A stretch of 64,000 nucleotides of DNA from Cryptomeria japonica (Eukaryota; Streptophyta; Pinopsida; Cupressales; Cupressaceae): contig NW_026728915.1 of the NCBI RefSeq assembly GCF_030272615.1, positions 326,501 through 390,500 of the forward strand. The letters are read 5' to 3'. Of this stretch, positions 11,640-22,231 are shown one piece after another. Under the pieces are notes generated by a model that saw only the letters and a program-made list of their open reading frames with translations, did not search any database and was not told where the DNA came from. A program made the translations under genes and the position numbers. Within the stretch, counting starts at the first letter, position 1. Every line of letters begins with the position of its first letter.

Positions 11640-13540
11640 CATTCGTTGAAGTTTTTATTGAAATTCCAAATTCTAATTTTGTGTCTAATTCTTCTCCTCT
11701 ATCTAATTGTCAACCTAATATTGCCACCTGCATAAATCCTCTTTTTCCAAAAACTCCAATTCAACCATTCGTTACCCAAAATCTACCAGTTAATCCACCA
11801 GTAAACCCTCCAGTATTTTCCAATGGTCATACCAAGACCACATGTATTTGTACCCTTCAATGGAGGTAGCCCTTTGAATTTGATCCAACATGATCTTATA
11901 CCTAGAGCACCTCTGAAAAGTCTTCCTATTTTCACTAGTGAAGACCATGTCACACCCATTGAGCACACAAGGGATGTTGCATCTCTATGTGTTGTTCACC
12001 ATATAACGCAAGAGAACATAGCACTCAAGTTACTGGTAGCATCATTCAAAGGAAAAGCACTTCAGTGGTTCAGGGGTTTCCTAATTAATCTAGTTAATGA
12101 TTAGGATGATTTGGGTGATAAGATGACAAAGCAGTTTGTAGATAAATCAAATCACATGTCATTAGTTGAGTAGATGACCACTATAAAAAGGGCACCACAA
12201 GAGTAGATGACTGATTTCAATTACCGTTTTGAGAAAAACTGGAATAGAATTCATACAATGGTAAAGCCCTCTCCTAAACATGCATTTTTGTACTATTTGA
12301 GAGCTTTAAACAATGATATTGTTGTTATGTTTCAGTCTATGGGTAGGGTTAGATTACCAACAACCTATGATGTATCTATTAGAGTAGAAAACAACCTTAT
12401 ACAAGCTAGTAAAATATCCCCTAGGCCTCCTATGCCTATTTTTCCTGATATCTAGGCATTGGTGCCTTTACAAATACCTCCTATAGCTACAATACTTGTT
12501 GTTCTAGAACTAGGTTTTCAGAATTACACACAAAATAGTATTATTTAAAACCCATCAAAGAAAATTCAAGAGTTAAAGGAGATTTTTATCAAGAATGTTG
12601 AAGAAACTCACCAAATACAGCAGACTACATAAAACTTTGGTAATGAATTGGTAAGCCTCAAGAAAAATCAGACCCAAAATCAAAGGTATCAAGCCCCATA
12701 TCAAGCTCCTTATCAGTCCAATAGGCCCAACTACCCATTTGATTCTTAGAATCAAAGGAGGAATTATAATAATAGGCAAAACCAATAGTAGAATCAAAAT
12801 ACGACCAACAATTCCAAAGAAATTGTACCTATGCAGAACAATATGGAACAAGATTGGTGTTCTCCATGCCAACAACCTCATAATCAAGCATCATGCCAAA
12901 ATGCAATGAATTATGAATCAGGAGCCTTGATGGTACATAACAACATGTCTTATCATGATGTAGGTAACAATGAGGAACCAAAAGGTCATGAGGTGGCTAT
13001 GATGAATTGGTAGGGTGAGGAATTTTATGGAGTTAATCATCCACAAGCACAAAATAGACCCTTTTCACCTATTGTAGCTAATACAAGGTCAAAAAAATGT
13101 GCTATCGATATTGGACAACAAGCTGCAAATCATCAACAACAAGTTGTAAATAATGGACAAGAACCATATAAAGGAAAACAACAAGCTTCTACAAGTCAAC
13201 AAGTTGTTAGGACACCTCCACCTATCCAAAACGTATAGATTTTACAAAGAGCACAATCTGTAGCACCTAAAGAATAACAAAATTTCAATTTCAGTCAAAA
13301 CTAGCTCAGCCAAAGCCTGTTGTTCCAAAAGTACAACAAAAGGTTAGTGTTGTTCCATTTAATATTGTTGAATCTATGGCAAAAATCGTTATTTCCATGA
13401 CAATGATTGATGGATAATGAGCGTTAGAAAGAGATAAATTAGATAATATTTCCTTGAATAATGAGTGTTAGAAAGATCCGCTCAGAGTTGCATTAGCTAG
13501 TGACATCCCAGTTAAGAATAATCAACTAGTACAAACACCA
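11640..13540 (+). pseudogene. Tat element gag
   Basis: The capsid-like region at 11823-12455 is read through three frame breaks. It contains ALQWFRGF, then TDFNYRF-x-K-x-WNRI, then FLYYLRALN, the usual order in the retrotransposon gag domain of Tat-type elements. A zinc-knuckle-like motif of form CX2CX3HX4C lies at 12858-12896, following a tryptophan. A Gln/Asn-rich linker (13020-13320) follows. Several stops are TAG where TGG or CAG would be expected, consistent with C-to-T decay. No start codon can be fixed, since the first frame has no upstream Met in context. Confidence 0.65.
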
Positions 13541-13559
13541 AAGCCTCCTCCGTTTATTG

Positions 13560-13927
13560 TAACATTGATAATTGACAATCATCTGGTCCACAATTTCCTG
13601 ATAGACTCTAGTACCAGTAGTTCAATTACGCCCAATGAGGTTTTAGATAAACTTGGTCTAATTTATGAGCCTGTTTCTAGAGGAGTTGTACAGTTAGATG
13701 AAACAACAGTTAAGTCAGTTGGATTGGTCAAAGATCTTGGTTTGACCTTGCATTCTTGTCCTAACTTTTTAATACCTCAAAACATGTACATAGATAATTT
13801 AAATCCATGCTTTTCTATTTTCCTATCTAGAGATTTCATAGCAAAATTAGGAGGATACCTTTTTGTTGATTGGTCACACTTGTTTTTCAGATCCCGATAT
13901 GGTACTAAGGTGACCATTAAGTCATAA
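13560..13927 (+). pseudogene. Tat element aspartic protease
   Basis: The frame 13565-13927 is open and carries NFLIDSS followed by a serine-rich turn, which aligns with the retropepsin active-site motif D-S/T-G-A-S. The glycine is replaced by serine, a change expected to weaken or abolish activity. The later FSIFLSRDFIAKLGGYLFVDW part resembles the flap-to-C-terminal region, where an ILG-x-x-F motif is usual. It ends with a TAA at 13925-13927; the same frame goes on as an acidic, proline-containing linker to about 14190. Confidence 0.6.
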
Positions 13928-14216
13928 CCTCAAGGTACTTTCCACTTAGAACCATACACCCCAATTCCTATAAATGAAGATCTTTCTATCAATGAGGAGT
14001 CACCACCCATTCAGGATCTAGATACACCTATTCAAGGCATACCTGATGTCAATTTGGATGAGTGTGTAGCCGAGAATATTACAAAAGATCCTTTCATAAA
14101 TATGGATGAAATAGGTCTTGGTGTTTATAAGATCCACGAGGAGGATGTTGTTATTTCTAAGCATGAAAAAGAGGATATGTCACTGGACCGGTAGTCAAAG
14201 CAATAAAAAAATAGGT

Positions 14217-14693
14217 TTGGCAGCTCTATTTTGATAGTTCAAAAGGTAAAAATGGTTTTGGAGGTGGTGTTATGCTTGTTTCACCTCAAGGTATGAAATA
14301 TTATACTGCTTTCATTATTTATTTTAGCTGTACAAATAAGACAACAAAGTATGAATCATTAGCACATGGCTTAGAATGGGCTAGGAAGAAAAAAGTTAAA
14401 TTGTTTATAAGTTTTTGGTGATAGTGAACTAGTTGTGAACAAAGTTAGAAATATCCATGTCACCAAAAAATGATGTTTTGAAGATGTACACACATAGAAT
14501 TTTGGATTCAATTGAATATTTTGATGTATTTAATCTAATGTCCATAGCTAGAAGTCAAAATAAAGAAGCAGATAGGCTTGCTGCCTTAGGAGCTCAGTTT
14601 TATATTCCAAAAGAGCTAGAAAATATTAATAGACAACATTATGTTAAAGTTGTTGTAAGGCCCTCAGTTCTAGATAACAACGTGAATTGGTAG
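14217..14693 (+). pseudogene. Additional (archaeal/plant-type) RNase H, upstream of RT
   Basis: The translation starts WQLYFDSSKG, with the first catalytic aspartate, then GGGVMLVSP, TNKTTKYESLAHGLEWA with the glutamate, then after one frameshift near 14415 FGDSELVVNKV with the second aspartate. It ends with NKEADRLAALGAQF, holding the last aspartate. These four acidic positions and their spacing match the type-I RNase H fold of the additional domain known from Tat elements. It lies between protease and RT. The element also keeps an RNase H after RT (15821-16312), so two are present. The frame 14457-14693 remains open. Confidence 0.65.
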
Positions 14694-14699
14694 GTTTTT

Positions 14700-15800
14700 G
14701 ACTTAGATGAGCAAATTGCTAATTTCCTAATTGAAGAAGCTAATTTTTCTACTAGAAATCAATGTAAGTTCAATGAAAAATATGAAAATCAGTTTCTCCA
14801 ACTAAAAACTAACAAGTTTCCCAAGGGTTTGGTAACCCTTGAATCTATTTTTAATATAGATGATCAAGTCGGAAAGGATAAAGGAAACATGTTTGTGAAA
14901 GAAGAACATTATGAGCCCATTGAAATATTCAAGGACAAGCTACTGAAAATTGGCAAGGTATGTACCCTTGAGGAAAGACATGCTTTCGTTCTTCTTTGGC
15001 AAGAGTTTAATGATATTTTTGCATGGAGGTATGAAGATTTGAAAGGATTTGATCATCATTTAGCCCAACATACCATAGAGCTGGTAGATAATGCAAAACC
15101 AGTAAGGTAGAAACAAATACATCTTAATCCAAAATTAGAACATCTTATGAAAACTGAATTATATAAACTTGCTCAAGGAAACACCATTTTTCCCATAAAG
15201 CACACATCCTGGGTCTCTAATCTATTTCCTGTTAGGAAGAAGAATGGTGAACTTAGATAATGTGTAGATTTTAGGGACTTGAATAGGGCTTCCTTGAAGG
15301 ATCATTATCCGTTGCCCTCAATGGAGAAAATTTTGCAACTGGTATTAGGTTCAAAGAGATTCTCATTACTTGATGGTTATTCAAAATATAACCAAATTCT
15401 GGTCAAAGAAGAACACCAGTACAAAAGAACATTCACCACCAAGTGGGGTACAATGGCTTATAATAAAATTCCATTTGGACTGACCAATACAGGGGCAACA
15501 TTTCAACATGCAATGGACATGGTATTTAAAGGCCTAATTAACAAGTTTGTTTTGGTTTAACTAGATGATGTAACTATTTTTTTCAAAAAGGCTAACGAAC
15601 ATCTTAACCATCTCAGACAGGTATTTGAGAGATGTAGGGAATACAGAGTTTCATTGAATCCCAAGAAGACCATATTTGTTGTTCATGAAGGCAAATTGCT
15701 GGGATATATTATTTCAAAGCATGGGATTTCAATAGACTATGAGAGGATCACAGCCATACTTGCATTGCCATTACCAACACATAAAAAGGGACTCCAGAGT
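14700..15800 (+). pseudogene. Tat element connection region and reverse transcriptase
   Basis: 14829-15110 carries the connecting segment with DIFAWRYEDLKG and H-x-IELV. The RT follows with VSNLFPVRKKNGELR, a TAA, CVDFRDLNRASLKDHYPLP, SLLDGYSKYNQI, AFTT-like TFTTKWGT and PFGLTNTGATFQ. The catalytic box reads V, TAA (15558-15560), LDD, so the first tyrosine of YLDD has become a stop. Downstream FERCREYRVSLNPKKT and GKLLGYIISK are intact in motif order. A deletion near 15800 removes the INFVRRF-like connection to RNase H. RT copies the genomic RNA to DNA; this copy cannot do so. Confidence 0.75.
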
Positions 15801-15820
15801 TTCATCCTAATATTGTAGCA

Positions 15821-16312
15821 TTGATGCAGCCACTCACATCCATGCTTAAGAAAAACATTCCTTTTCAGTGGACTAAGGAAGGTAAGAACAGTATTGAAGA
15901 AATTAAAGAGGCAATTGCGGCAACCCCTACTCTCATTAATCCTAATTTTAATAAATGTTTTGTTCTCTATGATTTTGGGAGTAAGGATACTATTTCTGCA
16001 ATGTTATGTCAACAAAATGATGAAGTCTTAACACAACCAATTGCTTTCTTTAGTCACATTTTTTATGATTATGAGACTAGGTACTCATTTGTAGAAAAGC
16101 ATGTGCTAGCAGTAATAAGAAGCCTTAAGAAATGCGGGTACATTCTCTCTAACAATAAGATTCATCTCATGGTTGTTAATCCTACAATGAAGGAGTTTTT
16201 TCTAAGTAAGGACATAAATGACAAAAGGGCAAGTTGGATTACCAAGGCAATGGAATATGACAATTCAATCAACGTAACCAAGCTATTTAGAGGCAAGGGT
16301 TTATGTGAGTAG
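15821..16312 (+). pseudogene. Tat element RNase H (post-RT)
   Basis: An open 163-codon frame starts MMQPLTSMLKKN, the usual segment joining RT to the RNase H, followed by FQWTKE and CFVLYDFGSKDTISAMLCQ. PIAFFSHIF and YSFVEKHVLAVIRSLKK supply the glutamate-bearing helix. The first aspartate position is blurred (YDFGS), so catalysis is doubtful. This is the RNase H normal to gypsy elements, distinct from the additional one at 14217-14693. Confidence 0.65.
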
Positions 16313-16559
16313 CTTCCTGGAAATGCAGAAAACAACAAAGAGCAAGAGAAGCAAGTTGAAACAGTGTTAAATAATGAAGAACAACCTGTTGCCCCAGTTG
16401 TACCAGCCACTTGGAATTAGCAAACTGCCCATTATTTACAAATTGGTGACTATCCAGAAGGTTTGGACAGGTCTAAACAAAGGTATTTCAGCCTACAAGC
16501 CATTCCTTATGCTTTAATAGATGGTATTTTGTTCAAAAAAGACTATAATAATATTCTGT
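16313..16559 (+). other. Tat pol linker between RNase H and integrase
   Basis: A lysine/glutamine/glutamate-rich stretch with stops, followed by sequence resembling the start of the integrase region (YFSLQAIPYALIDGILFKKDY near 16480-16555). No independent gene is seen. Confidence 0.5.
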
Positions 16560-17658
16560 GAAGATGCATTGAACCAGATCAGAATGAAAGAGTTTTGAAA
16601 GAATTTCATGAAGGACCTACAGGAGGTCACTTTACAGTAAGAACAACAGTGCTGAAAAATTTTGAGAGCTAGTTATTATTGGCCTAAATTGTTTAAGGAC
16701 TCACTCATGGGTGAGGAAGTGTGAAAAATGTTCATTATTTGTAGGCAAACAAAGGCTTGCAGCCTTGACTTTGCAACAAATTGAAGTTGAGCAGCACTTT
16801 GCAAAGTGGGGGCTTGACTTTATGGGACCTATTAATCCATCTTCTAGTGCAAGTCACAAGTGGATTCTTACAGTAACCGATTATATTACAAAATGGACAT
16901 AAGCAGTTCTATTGAAAGAAGCTAATGAAACTTATGTCTTAAACTTCTATTAAGACTTGATGTCTACGTCTGGTACCCTAGAATCAATTATTTCTTATAA
17001 TGCTTTATCTTTCGTTGGTCTTAGAGTTTTAGATTGGTCAGTTAAGCATAATATTTATTTGAATACTTCATCCAATTATTACCCTCAGGGTAATGGACAA
17101 GCTGAATCAACTAATAAAAACTTGATCAACATAATTGAGAAGACCATTATTGAGAATCACAAAACCTGGCATGAAAAGCTCAAGTTAGCCCTTTGGGATG
17201 ATAGGATTAGACCAAAGAGATCAACAAGTCACTCTCCTTATGTTTTGACTAATGGCAAAGAAGCCAAGTTACCTATTTCAGTTGAATTTCCAACTTTAAA
17301 TTATGTAAAAGAGCTAGAGTTACTTGAAGAGCAATTGATGCAGGTTAGGCTTGCTTAGCTTATGGAGTTAGAAGAAACTCACAAGGAAGCATACAAAAAA
17401 TTAGAAATTCATCATGCTCAGATGAAGAGAACCTTTGATAGAAAAGTTGTACCATGCATATTTAATCAAGGTGATCTTGTTTTCAAGTGGGATGAGTTAA
17501 AAAATAGACCTGGTAGGCATACCAAATTTGATGCCATGTAGGATGGCCTATATGTTATCATAGAATGCAAACAAAATAATACATTCCAACTTGCTAAACT
17601 GGATGGAGAGGTGTTGCCAATCCCTATCAATGGGATTCACCTCAAACTATGCTATTGA
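16560..17658 (+). pseudogene. Tat element integrase
   Basis: The zinc-binding part appears as HEGPTGGHF near 16600 and CEKC at about 16720, with frameshifts between. The core has WGLDFMGPI with the first aspartate, TDYITKW, then IISYNALSF where the second catalytic aspartate (usually SDN) has become tyrosine. YYPQGNGQAESTNKNL supplies the glutamate. The C-terminal part contains KVVPCIFNQGDLVFKW and ends with LKLCY and TGA at 17656-17658. At least four in-frame stops are present. Integrase would join element DNA to the host genome; the changed aspartate and the stops make it inactive. Confidence 0.7.
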
Positions 17659-18100
17659 GTACTAATAATTTGCATATGTACATAGTACAATAGTTTGAGT
17701 TTTATTTTCAGCAGTTTGCTAGGCCTAGCTTTAAGATAAGTTGTAGTAGTCTGATTTGAATAAGTGTTGTTCAACACTCTGTAGTTTTCCGTTCTCTAGT
17801 TTTGAGTGTTTTTTCAGTTTTCAGCAAGTTTTCATCTCAATAAGTGCTTCCAGCACATTGTTTTTTTTATTTTTTCGGTTTAGTTCATTTCTGCTTTAGT
17901 TTTCCATAAGTGTAGATTGCACAATGTGCAGGCTTAGCCGTAGGTAGAGCCTTTGTAGTTTCATTTTCCGTTCATTTTATTGTGTTGAGATGTAGTTTTA
18001 GATTTTGAAGAGGACAAATTTGACTCAATTCCCAATGGATATGCTAGGCTACTGGATACTAATGTTTAGAAGGCAAAAACCCCTAAGAGGTTGCCAAAAA
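17659..18100 (+). other. Tat element 3' non-coding region
   Basis: T-rich sequence from the integrase stop to the 3' LTR. A clear polypurine tract is not obvious; short purine stretches such as GAAGAGGACAAA near 18007 are candidates. Confidence 0.45.
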
Positions 18101-21100
18101 TGTTTCCAAAATTTTATCACACCTAAAATTTTGGTGACCTATTATAGGCCTTATGAATTGCAAATAAAAAGGTACACAATTTTTTTTCCAATAGTTAGCT
18201 ATCTTTATTAAATAAACATGTATTTCATACAAGTATCTAATTTCCCCATATGCAATTTTTTGAACCAAGAAAGATATATATAAATAAAACATCTTTATTT
18301 ATAAAGAAAAATTTGTTTACAAGATCCCATACAAGCCATGAGAATAGCTGAGAGTGGATCACACTAATCCTAGGAATGTAAACACAAAAGAAAGAGAAGA
18401 ATGTATGGAGAAAGGAAAGAAAGAACCCATCATTGCCTGGATAGGTTGATGAGTTCTGAAAAAGAATCTTCTGATCAACTTTATTGACTAAAGAACCTCA
18501 TTGTCTATCCATGACATGACCTAAAATAAAAAGAGAAATGGTTTTATTACAACTCTGGGTTATCCCTTTCATTCCTACATACACAATGATACTCCTAGTG
18601 TGCCTACATTACTATATGAGATTCATATCAGATCAATACAAAAAAGATGCGATCAGATATTAGAAAGAACCATGTTTTTATCTAGCTTGTTTGTTTCATC
18701 TACGGATATAAGTTTTCATTTCATATCCATCATGTTTATGGGTTAAAATGGGCTCCCAAAGGGATTGAGCTCAACATACTTGTCACTACTCACAGGGTTA
18801 CACTAATTAGCTATCAAACATAAAATACAACTGTACTCATGGTCCTATGCACTACTACTCAATGATAAGCATAAACCACCAAATAGAAATACATACAACA
18901 ATGAATAGAAATGAATTAAATGGCAGACAAATGAATAAATCCATCACATGATCATGATGGTAAATAATAAAACAGACTCATCCAAGAATCACAAGACATA
19001 TGTCAAAGTCACTATACTCGGTGAGATTGATAAAGCAATTTACAAGAGGATCAAGTAATATCTTTATGGAATTCACTGTTAGACAACAGTATGGAGTAGT
19101 CAAGTGTGTAATATGTTTGGAAATAATCATTTATGAGAATTTCATGTGAAAGCCTAGTCATACAAAAGTGTAGTCTACAAGGTTTCTATATCAGTCAAAG
19201 CTCACAGGAATATAAAAAATTTCATAGAGACCTCCTTTTATGGTAGTAATAAATAGGTCAAAGAAGTGATAATGTAGTCAGAAAATAGTGAATGTTTTTG
19301 AAAACATAGTCACAGTCAAAATAGTAAAAACAGTCCTATAACTACCAGTGTATCAAAGGCATGGACTATCATCAAATGCATAGAGTAAAAAAACACATTC
19401 TCAGATAGAGAATAGTGATATATAATTGCATATGAAAGGAAAAGATTTTATTGCAACTTTAGGCCATCTAAGAATATTGTGGATATTATCTACATCTAAG
19501 AATGACAGGTATGGAAAATAAGTGATAATGATGATATTGAAAAAAACAGCTTTAAGAAAACATATCCCAAACACTAGGAGTTTGGAAAGGGAAAATGAGA
19601 AGTCGTAGAGATTGATTGCAAAGTAAAATCTTAATACATCCTTGGCAACACTTCATCATACAATCGCAATGTATACATTGTGGTATGACTGCTTCAGTCA
19701 TGAGGCAAGTCTAAATGGCAATGTATATTATCACAAAGAAGGTGTAAATGGTTATTCATCAATATCAATGAATAGATTCGGTTATCACATGATAAAAACC
19801 ATTATAGAAGACATCAAAGCTTCCATGGATGCAGTCACTGAATATCATCCACTGAATATGATGATATCACATGGTGTCAGTAACCTTGAAATAAGCCATC
19901 ACATAGATCATTTTAGTGGCAAGTCAGGATATTAGGACAGAGATCGCCATATTTTAGGACAAAGGATACATAAAGTAAATTGAAAAAACAGTCATCAAAG
20001 ACTTTGGAGAAAAAGATTTGATAACAAAGCAATCATTGTTTTAGAGGATAGTAATGTTATCAACTGTCAGTAAGGAGTGTCAATAGTCATGAGGTATTGT
20101 ATAACAATGATAAAGTAATCATTATTGTTGCACAACAAGACTATTAAAATAGTAAAAATACAGTCCACAAATATAAGACAGTCATGTTCTCATCTAGAGT
20201 CAAGATGATTTGAATCAAACATCTTGATAGTATCAAATCACAGTTAACAATGAATAGAGCACCTAAATTCTTGGTATCAAATCATTAAGAGCACTAATTG
20301 TAAGATACAGTGATTTTCTACCAAAGTAGTGATTATCATAGACATCACAGTACCATGATCAACAATGCAATTTATGCAGTTATGACAAGATATCAAAAGG
20401 ACAAGCTTCGATCATGAGTGCTGATATTCATGTTTTTGTTGCAAAATATTCAAAGCATTCCCAATTAGGGTAGGCATGTATTAATGAATGAGACGGTTAT
20501 TACAAAAGTATCAGTATGCACAATGAAATTATAATATACTCAGAATAGGACAATGCTGATAAAAGACAAGATCAACTTTAACAAAGACAATAGATATCAT
20601 TGTCAATATCATTACAATGATGAATCAATAGTGGACAATCATATTAAGAGATTTATCAAAAAATTAGTAACATACATTCACATAAAACAAATAGTTCCCA
20701 TATTTCCAAATGTATCCATAGAGATGAAGATAATTAGTGGGCACACAAGATACAACAAACAAATGATACCAAGATGCAGTATGTATAGCTTTCTATACAT
20801 ATTCATAGAGATAACTTAGAGAACGACAAAAGGTTATTACATTAAGATGATCATAGTCCTAATGAGCAGTTAGTTTTCAATTAATAATAGAATCATCAAA
20901 GCATAACAACAGTTTGTCTAACATTGAACTCTATGTGGTAAGGAGACATCAAACTAGCTCACAATTGCAGTGCATGTTAGAGGAAAGAAAAGAAGACCAC
21001 CAAGGAACAATTAGAAGATCTCAAACCATAATAATATAGTGTGTAAATGATAGTCACCCTGCATATTGATCACTCAAAGGTAATCATTGTCAAAAGTCAT

Positions 21101-22231
21101 TAAAGCACCTACAATAGTCTATCTTATAAGTGAAGGTCCTATATACACTCAAGAAAGATAAAAGAGCTATTAGAAATACATTCCAATGATGAGACCCAAT
21201 CATGTCAATGATCTTACACCCATAAATATTCATACATTAAGCCATAATAGGAGCAGCCAAGGAAGATATTCTGACTTGCTACAATAAATCATATATATAG
21301 GCTCAAGAAGACCATTTTTTGCACATATAGATGGTAATATTAAGTGACAAGACAGCTACAAAATCATATATGTGACCATTCAGGTGTATAAGATTGTCAT
21401 AAAGGAAAAGTCACCATATAGAGAAAGGTGTTTAAGGATGTAGATGAAACAATACTAAGAGATTAGTTATAAGGAACCTGATGTGATACTCAGATTAATG
21501 ATCATAGAGGTCACAACAGTATTAGAACAATCAAAAGATTTTGTTGTTCTTAGATAAAGCAGCAATAACTATGTTATTAGGAACAATGAGCAGATTGACA
21601 AAGAGGATGGGAAACAAGTCACCTCATTAAGGATAATCGGGCAACAATGAAAGTGCATGCATGGATACCTTCAAACTCCTATAATAGTCATATAAAACCC
21701 AAAGCATAGTGATAGAGGAAGCTCATGAAGTTATACAGACATAACAATAAAAAGGATTCATGTTCACCATCAAAATTAAGCAAGAACATCATCATAGTAG
21801 CATACAATAAGTATTCCTGATATAGTGTTCCACATTTTAACATAATCAATGTGACAATAAGAGGATCCCAATCCACAAGTCAAAGTGGATATATATTTCA
21901 GAGCAACTTCCATACAAAGCCTTTCTATTATAAAGAACAATCATGAAACATCATGCACAAGTAGTGAATGGAGTTGGCCAAAGATAGATATGAAAACAAG
22001 GCAGTGATGATCCATAAGGAATATAGATATAAATACAATCCTAAAATAATGTCCTAGATTTTTAGTATAAGCTACCCCTTATCAATTATCTTAAATCAAA
22101 TTAAGTTTGGAATCTTGAACACAAACGTATGTTAGACCTCAAAACAATGATAAATCATCTAAAATAGAAAATCTTATAACAAGAGAATAAATTAGTGTCT
22201 CAAAGTAATCTCCGGTATTGGAGACAATAAA
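18101..22231 (+). repeat. 3' LTR of the Tat element, first 4.1 kb
   Basis: Collinear with 5292-9465 and starting with the same TGTT end. It stops at 22231, where TGTAGTAACC of the next element begins. The remaining 1.9 kb expected from the 5' LTR is not found after that element, at 31494 onward, so it has been deleted. Confidence 0.75.

Larger units (their letters stand above)
5292..22231 (+). mobile_element. Ty3/gypsy element of Tat type, decayed, 3' end lost
   Basis: The element runs LTR (5292-11335), primer site, gag, protease, extra RNase H, RT, RNase H, integrase, non-coding tail, then a 3' LTR (18101-22231) cut by another element. The presence of two RNase H-like domains is the main reason for the Tat call, since within plant Ty3/gypsy elements the additional RNase H is a Tat hallmark. 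All coding parts carry stops and frameshifts. It inserted into the internal region of element X. The right flank, and therefore the target duplication, has been lost in a later deletion ending at 31493/31494. Confidence 0.75.

Noticed and set aside
12573-12887. Minus frame of 104 codons, hydrophobic
   Set aside because: It is antisense to the Tat gag, whose plus-strand motifs are clear.
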